A model generated the notes under the pieces. The model was not told the origin of the DNA and made no database searches. It saw nothing but the letters and a program-made list of their open reading frames with translations. The position numbers were made by a program, and so were the translations under genes. From Streptococcus xiaochunlingii (lineage in GTDB: Bacteria; Bacillota; Bacilli; Lactobacillales; Streptococcaceae), in NCBI RefSeq assembly GCF_006385805.1, contig NZ_VFSG01000003.1, forward strand, positions 62,001-126,000: DNA of 64,000 nucleotides, written 5' to 3'. Below, one piece after another: positions 25,299-33,943 of the stretch; within the stretch, counting starts at the first letter, position 1; each line of letters opens with the position of its first letter.

Positions 25299-25457
25299 TC
25301 ACTGCATAAAAAACATTCTATCCAATGGGGAGGAAGCCCCAGTCCTTTGTGCCATTAGAGCTAGAACTATCCCTGAAACACCATTTAGCAATCCAAAATT
25401 AATATAATCAATAACTTTATCAAAATTTACACCTCTAAAATATACGTCACGCTCCAT
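25299..25457 (-). pseudogene. Remnant of a LanC-type lanthionine synthetase (C-terminus)
   Basis: 52 codons end in INFGLLNGVSGIVLALMAQR followed by a short tail with SPLDRMFFMQ. This is the C-terminal pattern of LanC and the LanC domain of LanM (GL..G.AGI.L.LL ... WDR.....). The zinc-binding part of the cyclase is absent. An overlapping 29-codon ORF (25447-25536, MSKSSKQIKEDAIDYLKLAL..., with AAGAGG upstream) may be the start of the same gene, joined by an internal deletion and frameshift. Function is lost. Confidence 0.6.
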
Positions 25458-25536
25458 AAATATGTTTAGATTTTTTTAGTGCCAGTTTTAAATAGTCAAT
25501 AGCGTCTTCTTTGATTTGTTTAGATGATTTAGACAT

Positions 25537-25874
25537 AATTAACCTCTTAATAAGTTGTTCTATACTAAGTATTATATCAATTTATGTGATAATTTCTCCA
25601 AATTATCCTTGCTATCCTAATATCATTCCTAAGAGAATCAAAGATTTATGACTAAATGGATAGATGATTACGAATATAAGGTTAGGGGATTAGAGAATTT
25701 TATCAATATACTTTATAACACAAGAAATCAAAATGTTACCAAATTAGAACGGGAAACAAAATCAGTATAGTTATTTGAAATACCATGGAAAAATTATAAG
25801 GCTGATAGTATTAATTTCACTATCAGCCTTACAGGTTATTTAACGTTTCAGAAAAACTATAATGTCAAGATTAA
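25537..25874. other. Spacer between LanC remnant and RRNPP regulator
   Basis: It contains a 40-codon frame (25648-25770) without a good ribosome binding site. A strong bidirectional terminator AAGGCTGATAGT...ACTATCAGCCTT (25799-25832) ends the regulator transcript. Confidence 0.55.
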
Positions 25875-26738
25875 TTAAACAGTATCTAATTCTTTCAAAT
25901 AATTTTCTATCTTCATCAACATTAAAGGATTGTTATAAATCTTACATAACTCTCTTGCTTCTATATAATAATTTTTGACTTGTTCTTTGTCTAGAAATTT
26001 GGCTCCAGCATTTCCTACAAGAATAAGTAGGGGAGCCAGTTGGTAGCTTGTCTGTCTTTGTTTACAGAGTTCAATCGTCTCAAGAGCTTCTTGGATGGCT
26101 TCGTTATATTTTTCCTTTGATACTAAATAGTGAGCATAGTTATGGCGAACTCTAATATAACCAAACAAAAACTCTTGATGATCCAAATTTTTTGTCTGAT
26201 ATAACTCCATTAAATGTGAGTAGTTCTTTTCATAATCTTCTTCACGACCAACAAGGGAGTAGAAATTAGACAGTGTGTTTAATACTTTTAAGTAAATCAG
26301 AGTAGTTGAAGATACTTTGGATAATATATTTTCCAATGAAGAAATAGCCTTACACTTACTGTCATATTGATAGAAGTCAATAATAGCTTTAATCCATTCA
26401 AGGTAAGTTCGGTCTTCTAGTGTTAGAAAAGTACTTCGTTCAATCTCTATTCTATAAATATATTCCAAATCTTCATAATTTCTGTCATCTAATAGTCGAG
26501 CAGATAATTGCTTGAAATTAGAGAGGTTAGATTTAATTTCAATTTGTTCATTAAAAAAATAATCTAATGGTACTTCAAGTCGTTGTGAGAGTTTGAACAA
26601 AAGGTCTGCGGAGGGAATGAAATGCCCTCTCTCAATTTTACTAATCTGGCTTTGTTCACAAATTCCTTCTGCAAGAGTTTGTTGGGAGAGTCTCAACTCT
26701 TTTCTTTTCAATCTGAATTTCTCTGCGAGTGTATTCAT
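25875..26738 (-). CDS. RRNPP-type (PlcR/TprA-like) transcriptional regulator
   Basis: This 287-residue regulator has an N-terminal XRE helix-turn-helix (residues about 6-60, LRLSQQTLAEGICEQSQISKIERG). TPR-like helical repeats run from about 75 to the end. This architecture is that of PlcR, PrgX and TprA, quorum-sensing regulators controlled by imported short peptides. TprA in pneumococcus controls lantibiotic genes. Here it is divergent from a DUF1430 bacteriocin-type operon, which it likely controls. No Phr-type propeptide gene could be identified next to it. Confidence 0.85.
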   Translation of the reverse strand: MNTLAEKFRLKRKELRLSQQTLAEGICEQSQISKIERGHFIPSADLLFKLSQRLEVPLDYFFNEQIEIKSNLSNFKQLSARLLDDRNYEDLEYIYRIEIERSTFLTLEDRTYLEWIKAIIDFYQYDSKCKAISSLENILSKVSSTTLIYLKVLNTLSNFYSLVGREEDYEKNYSHLMELYQTKNLDHQEFLFGYIRVRHNYAHYLVSKEKYNEAIQEALETIELCKQRQTSYQLAPLLILVGNAGAKFLDKEQVKNYYIEARELCKIYNNPLMLMKIENYLKELDTV

Positions 26739-26865
26739 TAAAGATAATAAACCTTCCTATTTGCTTAATTTTATTATAAAATTTTTAGTTCAAAATAACA
26801 AGTTAAAGGAATAAAATATTATTTATGGTAATAAAAATAAAAAAAAGTCCAAGAAACAATAAAAA

Positions 26866-26895
26866 TTGGCTAAATAAAAATATATATGTTAGAAT
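26866..26895 (+). promoter_or_regulatory. Promoter of the DUF1430/ABC operon
   Basis: TTGGCT (26866-26871), an 18-bp spacer and TAGAAT (26890-26895) with an upstream TG. It lies in the divergent region shared with the RRNPP regulator gene. Confidence 0.6.
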
Positions 26896-26962
26896 AAAAA
26901 CAAGGAAACAGAAAGGGTTTTCATTGCGTGAGAAAAAAACGTGGAATTGTAGGTGAGTACGT

Positions 26963-29164
26963 ATGACATACAAAAACATGTTATTAGGTAAAATGAAATA
27001 CTTAATCCTGTTTTTGATTGCCATCCAGAGTGTCTTACTTGCTCTGGTGGCAATTTTTTTAGCAGGTTTACAGTATCAACAGTCATGGCAGAGTTATAAT
27101 CATCATTCCGGGACCGTAACAGTTTATCTTCAGAAGTTAACAGAAGAGCAATCACAAGATGTATTTAATTATTTTTTAGAACAGAGTGACTTGTCCATAT
27201 GGACAAAACGTTCTGAAGGTAATGATACAGGAGAAGGTCTAAATAGGATTTATATAGACATCCTTGGTAGCTCTGCTGGTTTTTCAGATTTTGAAAGTAC
27301 GGGTAAAATAGTTGTCTCACAACAACAATTTGCAAATTTATTATCTCATAGTGATAATAGTATGACTATTGGACTTGACAAAGGCTCAAATAATATGCTT
27401 TACGAGCTTCCAGATTTATTATTTAGCACACCTGTAGTCATTGAACGATTAGATTATACTTTCCAAAACACTAATACGATTAATGGGATATACCATATCA
27501 ATGGTCTCCACGATGATGTCTCAAGAGATAACTTTCTGTTGCGTCTTTCAAAGATGTCAGGTATTTCTGTTGAGGATTTGACAAAAGAAAGTTTTGGAAG
27601 TAGTACTGATCAGGGAATTTGGGGAATAATACTTGCTATCAGCATCTTAGTAAATGCCTTCATTTTACTGATCCTATTCTTAATCTGTGTTCTTCAATCC
27701 TTTAAACATTTCGGAACATTGATTCTTTTAGGATGGGATAGAAAAGAATTATGGTCTGCTTTTTTCAAAAATTCTCTACTATTTTCAATCTACATTATTC
27801 CAATTATCTCTTTATGTAGTTGGTTGTTGTCAGGCTGGTCTAGTTTTGGTTTATCATCGTTTATTCTAGTTTTTGCTGGAGTCAGCCTCTCAGTCTTGTT
27901 GCTACTATTGATATTCATTATTCCAACAATTATTGTTTATTCGGTTTCTCCATTAGCAGCAATTCATAAACGATTACCAATGAAGCCTTTAATGGTAACC
28001 TGCTTGTTATTCTATACCTTGGTGGCTGGTTTGTTAATCGCAGTCAGTTACTCTTTAGATGCTCCAATGAATCAGTTTATTGATAATATGAAAGTATCTA
28101 GGGAGTGGAAGAATGTTGAAGATATGTACGTTATATCCAGCTTTGTTGAGGGAGATGATGTAGGTACATATGCAGGAACTACAAATTCCCTTGAGCGTAG
28201 TATGTATAACTTTTACCAGCGTATATCTGAGCTTCCAGGTGTCTATATTGCCCAAGGACAATTTCTTAATCAGAAGTCCCTTGATGCAGTCTATGGGACA
28301 TACCAGCATGTCCCTAAAAAACCATTTTGGTATTTGAAATTCTCCTATAATTACCTGCAAGACCTAGGTATTCCCCTAAGTGATGAAGAGTTGCTAGAGA
28401 TGAGGAATGGTACTCGACTTTATCTTCTACCTAACACGCTCAATACAGAAGAACTTGAGGTGATGAAGGCGTATTTACAGGAAAGTGTCACTGTAAAACC
28501 GGGAGATTTACAAACTAATTTCACAGAAAATCCGAAATTTATGTTCAAGGTTTATCAACCGTCTCGACCAATATTTACTTGGTCAGATTCCATTTCTTAT
28601 GGTACAACTAGTGAGAATCCAGTTATTTTTGTCTCAACACCAGAGAATTTATACTTCATGGAGTCGGCAAACTTAGTTGTTAGTGGCTATAATGGTCTTT
28701 TGAAGATTCGTGATAGGGAAACGATGGAACAGGTAGTGTCCGTTTTAGAAACAGAATTTCCAGATTTAACGGATAATCGGTTGAGTTTTACAACTGTCAA
28801 GAACTTTATCAATGGTCTTCAAAAAGATCTGAGTTATACATTTTATCTTTTCGGCACGATCATAGCGATTATCATAATTACGATGATGGCTATTTTCTGG
28901 AGTTTTGTCTTAATGTACCGCTTGTTATTTAAAGAAAAATTGTATGTTCAATACTTTATGGGATTCTCACCATGGAAAAGATATATTGGTGTGCTTTCTC
29001 TCATTATTAGTTTTTCTGTGATGGAACTAATCGTTTCTATCTTAGTGGGTTCTAAGTTGGGAGTATTCATGACACTAGCTACATTTGCTTTTCAGATAAT
29101 GCTTCTTTACTTCAGTTTGTTCCGTAAAGAAGGAGAGAGTATCATACAATTATTTAAGGAGTAA
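26963..29164 (+). CDS. DUF1430 bacteriocin-associated membrane protein (copy 1)
   Basis: This 733-residue FtsX-like permease is of the bacteriocin-associated integral membrane family (DUF1430). It has a first membrane helix at about 12-36, a large extracellular domain, a group of helices at about 215-370 with GTLILLGWDRKELW, a second extracellular domain, and a C-terminal helix set (about 630-725) with VQYFMGFSPWKRYIGVLS. Such proteins pair with an ABC ATPase in lactococcin-972-type loci, in export or immunity. GGTGAG precedes the ATG. The partner ATPase starts 4 bp after. No structural bacteriocin gene of that family was found nearby. Confidence 0.85.
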   Translation: MTYKNMLLGKMKYLILFLIAIQSVLLALVAIFLAGLQYQQSWQSYNHHSGTVTVYLQKLTEEQSQDVFNYFLEQSDLSIWTKRSEGNDTGEGLNRIYIDILGSSAGFSDFESTGKIVVSQQQFANLLSHSDNSMTIGLDKGSNNMLYELPDLLFSTPVVIERLDYTFQNTNTINGIYHINGLHDDVSRDNFLLRLSKMSGISVEDLTKESFGSSTDQGIWGIILAISILVNAFILLILFLICVLQSFKHFGTLILLGWDRKELWSAFFKNSLLFSIYIIPIISLCSWLLSGWSSFGLSSFILVFAGVSLSVLLLLLIFIIPTIIVYSVSPLAAIHKRLPMKPLMVTCLLFYTLVAGLLIAVSYSLDAPMNQFIDNMKVSREWKNVEDMYVISSFVEGDDVGTYAGTTNSLERSMYNFYQRISELPGVYIAQGQFLNQKSLDAVYGTYQHVPKKPFWYLKFSYNYLQDLGIPLSDEELLEMRNGTRLYLLPNTLNTEELEVMKAYLQESVTVKPGDLQTNFTENPKFMFKVYQPSRPIFTWSDSISYGTTSENPVIFVSTPENLYFMESANLVVSGYNGLLKIRDRETMEQVVSVLETEFPDLTDNRLSFTTVKNFINGLQKDLSYTFYLFGTIIAIIIITMMAIFWSFVLMYRLLFKEKLYVQYFMGFSPWKRYIGVLSLIISFSVMELIVSILVGSKLGVFMTLATFAFQIMLLYFSLFRKEGESIIQLFKE

Positions 29165-29168
29165 TCTC

Positions 29169-29825
29169 ATGTCTAGAATTTCAGTACAAAATGTATCAAA
29201 ACAATTTGGTTCAAGAGAAATTTTCAAAGACTTAAGCTTTGATATTGAGGAAAATGAATTTGTAGCTTTAGTAGGACCTTCTGGTTCTGGAAAATCGACT
29301 ATCCTCAATATGATTGGACTATTGGATACTGTTGACAGTGGTAAAATCCTAATCAACGGAAAAGTTTTGCCTAAGGTAAATTCGCAATCAGCAGTTCATT
29401 ACCGAAGGAATGTCATCAACTATCTTTTTCAATCCAATGCACTCATTTCTACATCTAGTGTGAAAGATAACCTGATGCTTGCCATGACTTTTTCGAATTT
29501 CTCTAGACAGGAGAAGGAGCAGAGAATCAAGGAAACGCTAGAATTTGTTGGTCTACAAAATCGGTTAAATAGTAAAATCAATGAATTATCGGGAGGTGAA
29601 CGGCAGAGAATTGCGATTGTGAGAGCTATTTTAAAGCCCGGAGATATTGTCCTAGCAGATGAACCAACCGGATCGTTAGATCCTGAAATGTCTCAAAAAG
29701 CATTCGATTTGATTCGAACTTTGAGAGATCAGTTTGGTAAAACAATTTTGGTTGTTACGCATAACATGGAGCAAGCACGGCAATGTGATAGGATCATTTC
29801 ACTGGAGTCGGTTCTTTCAAATTAA
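29169..29825 (+). CDS. ABC transporter ATPase partnering DUF1430 copy 1
   Basis: This 218-residue ATPase of the LolD/MacB type has Walker A GPSGSGKST, signature LSGGERQRIAIVRA, Walker B IVLADEPTGSLD and switch His in VVTHN. It is 4 bp after the DUF1430 gene, hence translated with it. It powers the FtsX-like permease. The family is often annotated as a putative bacteriocin export ATPase of the lactococcin 972 group. Confidence 0.92.
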   Translation: MSRISVQNVSKQFGSREIFKDLSFDIEENEFVALVGPSGSGKSTILNMIGLLDTVDSGKILINGKVLPKVNSQSAVHYRRNVINYLFQSNALISTSSVKDNLMLAMTFSNFSRQEKEQRIKETLEFVGLQNRLNSKINELSGGERQRIAIVRAILKPGDIVLADEPTGSLDPEMSQKAFDLIRTLRDQFGKTILVVTHNMEQARQCDRIISLESVLSN

Positions 29826-29890
29826 CTCAACCATTATTAGCAGTTGATACGGTTACTTTTTATGGAATATCGAAGGCGGAGAGTTCAAAC

Positions 29891-31906
29891 ATGAAAAAAT
29901 TATTTATACTCATATCCAACCTGCTTGCTAGTTTGTTCTTTGTTTGGGTATTTACCATTTGGACTGATACATATGTCTCCCTTTATTACCCCAACGTTGT
30001 TGTACGTGATTCTTCCCCTGAAACAACTTTTCAGCATGTTGCTACACGCTTGGAAAAACTAGCAGAAGAAACGGATAGCTTTATTGCGATTCAACACCAA
30101 GATCTTAACTCAGAAGGTACTACAGTTTTTTCTTATACGACCTTTGGGGACGGAAAGTTGCCTGATGGGCTTCAGGAAAAAAATCTAGAAGATGCTCAAA
30201 GTAGTAGTGTTGAAACAAACTATTTTGTATTCGATGGACACCTAGATATTCACTTGCTAAGGGAGGAGCTAAGTCAACTTGGCTTGACTAACATGCACCT
30301 GATAATTCCATCTAAACTATCTACGTTAATGGCTATCTTTAGTAACGGATTTCAGTTAATCAGTCTATTGATTTTCATCTTAACCTTTGTAGCACTGACT
30401 TTAATTAGTCAAATTAGCCAATTACGGTCGTCGGGCATTCGCCTCATTTCAGGTGAGAAACGGTGGTCCATTTTCCTTAGACCAGTTGGTGAGGATTTGA
30501 AAGGGATAGCTGTTGGTTTCAGTTTAGCTGGCGTGCTCGCCATTCTTATGCAAAAAATTCTGTCGCTTCCAACGCAATCCCTAATGACCATAGGAGAAGG
30601 CTTGCTCAGTTATAATCTCATCTTGTTGTCGATCTCCCTGTTTTTCGCTCAACTCTTCGCAGTTGGGATAAAAAAGATACACCTGATGCAGATTATAAAA
30701 GGGCAAGTGCCTGTCAGAGGAATCATTAGTTTGATTTTAATCGGTCAACTATTTGCGATTATTATTGTAACGCTGGGAATAGGGAGTAGCTTAAAGTATT
30801 CCCAAGCCTGGCAACAGCATCGGATTGGACAAGAGGTTTGGAGTCAGGAAAGGCAACTGATTATCCTATCTATCAGTCGTGACGGAACGAGTCCTGGTTT
30901 TGATGAACAAGCTCAAAGGAAACTCAGAACTTGGTATCAATTGATGGATCTGGCTGTTTCAGAACAAAAGGCTTTCTTATCTAGACACCAGTTAATTGAA
31001 CGTACTTTGCAAAATGGCATGGCTTCCTCTAAAAACTTGACAACCTCTACAGAATGGCACGATTACAGCCCGAATGGCAATGTCCTTATCGTCACACCGC
31101 AATACTTGGAGCGTCAACACATTCCTGTAGATACAACTATTGAGCAAAAGATGAATCACCTTGATGTAGGGGAGTTTGTCTTATTGCTGCCTGAACACCT
31201 CCGTTCAGAGGAAGAACATTATAAATCTGTTTTTGAAGACGACTTAACCAGTCGCATGTCTAGTCAAGATGAACGACAGCAAATGACTGCTACGGTAGGT
31301 TATTTGGAATCAGGTCAGGATCGATTTGTGTATAATACGACCCCTATTTCTTACCAGCAGTTTTTGAAAGATCCAATCATCATTGTTATAACACCCCAAT
31401 CAACTGGTCCACAGTCCATTTTCTTTTGGGTAGACGCAGTACAGAACTACGTTCTCTTTAATCAATTGTCTGATGCCCAGGAGCTTATCCAGAGACAAGG
31501 CATTGAAAATTGGGTCTCAGAAATGCAAACAGGTTACCACAACTACATCACATTATTGGATAATATCCAGAGGGAACTTTGGGTAATGCTAGCAGGAGCT
31601 GTGCTTGGGATTGCAACTTCAATCTTGTTGTTTAACACTATGAATAGGCTCTACTTCGAAGAATTTAGACGTGCCATTTTTATCAAACGCATTGCAGGTC
31701 TCAGGTTCTTAGAAATCCATCGCACTTATCTCTTTGCTCAACTGGGTGTGTTTTTACTGGGATTTGTTGCGAGTGTATTTCTTCAGGTAGAGATAGTAGT
31801 TGCTTTCTTAGTCTTGTTACTCTTTACTGGTCTATCTCTTTTACAGTTACATGTCCAAATGCAGAAAGAAAACAAGATGTCCATGCTTGTTTTGAAGGGA
31901 GGTTAA
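29891..31906 (+). CDS. DUF1430 bacteriocin-associated membrane protein (copy 2)
   Basis: This 671-residue protein is the second DUF1430 member. Its N-terminal helix (LFILISNLLASLFFVWVFTI) is followed by an extracellular domain, helices at about 150-315, and a large extracellular domain. C-terminal helices include RRAIFIKRIAGLRFLEIHRT, the family's conserved cytosolic loop. It differs widely in sequence from copy 1 and is likely an ancient paralogue rather than a recent duplication. GGCGGAGAG precedes the ATG. It is in the same transcript as the pair upstream. Confidence 0.83.
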   Translation: MKKLFILISNLLASLFFVWVFTIWTDTYVSLYYPNVVVRDSSPETTFQHVATRLEKLAEETDSFIAIQHQDLNSEGTTVFSYTTFGDGKLPDGLQEKNLEDAQSSSVETNYFVFDGHLDIHLLREELSQLGLTNMHLIIPSKLSTLMAIFSNGFQLISLLIFILTFVALTLISQISQLRSSGIRLISGEKRWSIFLRPVGEDLKGIAVGFSLAGVLAILMQKILSLPTQSLMTIGEGLLSYNLILLSISLFFAQLFAVGIKKIHLMQIIKGQVPVRGIISLILIGQLFAIIIVTLGIGSSLKYSQAWQQHRIGQEVWSQERQLIILSISRDGTSPGFDEQAQRKLRTWYQLMDLAVSEQKAFLSRHQLIERTLQNGMASSKNLTTSTEWHDYSPNGNVLIVTPQYLERQHIPVDTTIEQKMNHLDVGEFVLLLPEHLRSEEEHYKSVFEDDLTSRMSSQDERQQMTATVGYLESGQDRFVYNTTPISYQQFLKDPIIIVITPQSTGPQSIFFWVDAVQNYVLFNQLSDAQELIQRQGIENWVSEMQTGYHNYITLLDNIQRELWVMLAGAVLGIATSILLFNTMNRLYFEEFRRAIFIKRIAGLRFLEIHRTYLFAQLGVFLLGFVASVFLQVEIVVAFLVLLLFTGLSLLQLHVQMQKENKMSMLVLKGG

Positions 31907-31907
31907 T

Positions 31908-32540
31908 ATGATTGAACTTAAACAGGTGAGTAAATCTTTTGGAGAACGAGAGTTATTTTCGAATCTTTCAATGACATTTGAGGCTGGAAAAGTCTATGCC
32001 TTAATTGGTTCAAGTGGTAGCGGAAAAACAACCTTGATGAACATGATTGGGAAATTAGAATCTTATGATGGGACGATTTTTTACCGAGGTAAAGACTTGG
32101 CCAAATATAAATCGAGTGATTTTTTCCGTCACGAATTGGGCTACCTCTTCCAGAACTTTGGCTTAATTGAAAACCAAAGTATTGAAGAAAACCTTAAGCT
32201 AGGTCTCATTGGTCAAAAGTTGAGTCGGTCGGAACAGCGGTTGAGGCAGAAGCAGGCTTTAGAACAGGTCGGCCTGGCTTATCTTGACTTAGATAAGCGC
32301 ATCTTTGAGTTATCGGGCGGAGAATCGCAACGGGTTGCCTTGGCAAAAGTTATCTTAAAGAATCCACTCTTTATTCTGGCAGATGAGCCAACAGCTTCAA
32401 TAGACCCAGCAAACTCTCAGTTGATTATGGAGATTTTGCTATCTCTTCGAGATGATAATAGGCTAATCATTATCGCAACACATAATCCGGCAATTTGGGA
32501 GATGGCTGATGAAGTGATCACGATGGATCGTCTGAAATAA
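31908..32540 (+). CDS. ABC transporter ATPase partnering DUF1430 copy 2
   Basis: This 210-residue ATPase has Walker A GSSGSGKTT, signature LSGGESQRVALAK, Walker B FILADEPTASID and switch ATHN. It starts 1 bp after the stop of DUF1430 copy 2, so translation is coupled. It is the last gene of the four-gene operon. No strong terminator is visible in the next 100 bp. Confidence 0.92.
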   Translation: MIELKQVSKSFGERELFSNLSMTFEAGKVYALIGSSGSGKTTLMNMIGKLESYDGTIFYRGKDLAKYKSSDFFRHELGYLFQNFGLIENQSIEENLKLGLIGQKLSRSEQRLRQKQALEQVGLAYLDLDKRIFELSGGESQRVALAKVILKNPLFILADEPTASIDPANSQLIMEILLSLRDDNRLIIIATHNPAIWEMADEVITMDRLK

Positions 32541-32680
32541 AAATCCTTGTTTTTAATTGCACGATGAGTTACTGAAATATTATCATGAATCAATAATTGG
32601 AGTTAATTTAGAATTGTACTTTATTAATATTGAGGTAACTTTTTCTTGATAAAGGAAGAAATAGTGGAGAGGAAGTTAGA

Positions 32681-32851
32681 ATGAAAAAATTCGACAATTA
32701 TATTATTGAGAAGCCTTGCGATTCTAATTCAGATAAACTGCAAAAAATCTTAATAATTGAAAGTTTGGTAGATGATATTTTGCAATTTTCTCTCAGAATC
32801 AATAATAGTGTAGGAGAGATTTTCCTCCTACAACCGTTTCATAAGTATTAA
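32681..32851 (+). CDS. Small ORF downstream of the DUF1430 operon
   Basis: This 56-residue ORF begins MKKFDNYIIEKPCDSNSDKL and has GAGAGGAAG upstream of its ATG. It has one cysteine, no signal peptide and no membrane segment, and no family is recognised. Position after two bacteriocin-type export pairs makes a peptide substrate or immunity role possible, but nothing in the sequence proves it. It may also be a remnant of a longer gene. Confidence 0.4.
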   Translation: MKKFDNYIIEKPCDSNSDKLQKILIIESLVDDILQFSLRINNSVGEIFLLQPFHKY

Positions 32852-32913
32852 TCTATACGCTTACATATATCTTTTGGTCTCTATCCTTTTAGGTAAAAAT
32901 ACCGATTTTATGG

Positions 32914-32933
32914 TATAATAAAGATAACGTTAT
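32914..32933 (+). promoter_or_regulatory. Promoter and palindrome of the Fic antitoxin-toxin operon
   Basis: TATAAT (32914-32919) with an upstream TGG is followed by the 10-bp palindrome ATAACGTTAT (32924-32933) at the expected start of transcription. It is a plausible autoregulation site. Confidence 0.55.
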
Positions 32934-32948
32934 ACAAGGAAGTGTGCC

Positions 32949-33137
32949 ATGACTCTTGATGTAAATAAAGAAGAATTAACAATTTTAGGGATTCCCTTTG
33001 ATAACTTTTCAGATTTCGATACCGTCTGGTATGCTATTGGGTCATCAATGATTGAAAATTATGAACCTACTGTTCAAGATGTGATTGATTTAAAAACTTA
33101 TGTTATCAACAAACGAAAGGAATTGAATATTGGTTAA
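32949..33137 (+). CDS. Fic-associated antitoxin (VbhA-like)
   Basis: This 62-residue helical protein lies directly before a fic gene and overlaps it by 8 bp. It has SSMIEN (Ser and Glu-Asn spaced as in the inhibitory motif S/T-x3-E-G/N), by which class I Fic antitoxins block ATP binding of the Fic partner. The C-terminus VIDLKTYVINKRKELN is helical. AAGGAAGTG precedes the ATG. The antitoxin is intact although its toxin gene has a stop codon. Confidence 0.75.
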   Translation: MTLDVNKEELTILGIPFDNFSDFDTVWYAIGSSMIENYEPTVQDVIDLKTYVINKRKELNIG

Positions 33138-33741
33138 AAATCAATACGAAGGCTATGAGTACATTGACCCCAATCACCAATATACCTATCCAAATTCCAC
33201 AGTCTTAATCAATAAACAAAATGTTACAAATATTGAAGAAGCCTACCGAAATGAACACTTATTCGTTACTAAAAGACTTGCAGATTTGCGTTTGAAAGCC
33301 ATTAAAGTCTACTCCATGAGTAATATTTTAGCCATTCATAACTATTTGTTTCAAGATGTTTATGCTTGGTCAGGACAATATCGCAAGGTGAATATCTCTA
33401 AAAGTGGTAATCCTTTTATGTCGATATAGTCGTTTAATGCTGCGGAATCTTATATAAATCATCTCATTCATTCCTATCATCAAACTGCCAACTCAAGAGA
33501 TGAAATCATTAAACATTTAGCAAAAATTCTTGATAATCTTAATTATTTCCATCCCTTTCGAGAAGGTAATGGACGAACTCAACGGGAAGTTATTCGTTCC
33601 TTAGCACTATCAAAAGGGTATTCTGCACAAATACGAGTGGAACAAGATGATGAAATTTACAACCTTTATATGGACGGAACTGTCTATGGAGAATTATGGA
33701 AATTAGAAAAATTATTTGATAAAATATTAAAAGAAATATAG
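33130..33741 (+). pseudogene. Fic family AMP-transferase toxin with in-frame amber stop
   Basis: The frame starts at TTG 33130 and is open for 203 codons except for TAG at 33427-33429 (codon 100). The first half has NQYEGYEYIDPNHQYTYPNS and NYLFQDVYAWSGQYRKVNIS. The second has the full Fic motif HPFREGNGRTQR (about codon 141). Both halves are in the same frame, and CAG to TAG at that place would explain it. Fic proteins AMPylate target proteins. With this stop, only an inactive N-terminal 99-residue piece is made, unless the base is a sequencing error or is read through. Confidence 0.85.
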
Positions 33742-33799
33742 GTTGTAATACTTGATAATTACAGAAAAAAATTTATTAAGCTAAAAGCCATTGAAACGT

Positions 33800-33875
33800 T
33801 GATTTCAAAGGCTTTTTTCTTTTTGCCAAATGCGAACTATTGTACTGTATTTCAATTCAAACTCTAGCTTTTTAA
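33800..33875 (+). repeat. Att-like repeat S3
   Basis: It contains GATTTCAAAGGCTTTTTTCT, TTTTTGCCAAATGCGA and TGTACTGTATTTCAATTCAA then ACTCTAGCTTTTT. It corresponds to S1 and S4 with several differences, and serves also as terminator for the fic operon (AGCC...GGCT stem then T6). Confidence 0.65.
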
Positions 33876-33943
33876 GATGGCAAAACATTCATCGTTATCC
33901 ATCGAAGAAACTTCGCCTTTTTCTACGATTCTTAATTAGAAAC

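Noticed and set aside
25648..25770. 40-codon ORF between the LanC remnant and the regulator
   Set aside because: No good ribosome binding site and no recognisable feature; kept only as spacer content.
26826..26957. 43-codon basic ORF upstream of DUF1430 copy 1, considered as a Phr-type propeptide
   Set aside because: It has no signal sequence and no close ribosome binding site, and the operon promoter (26866-26895) lies inside it.
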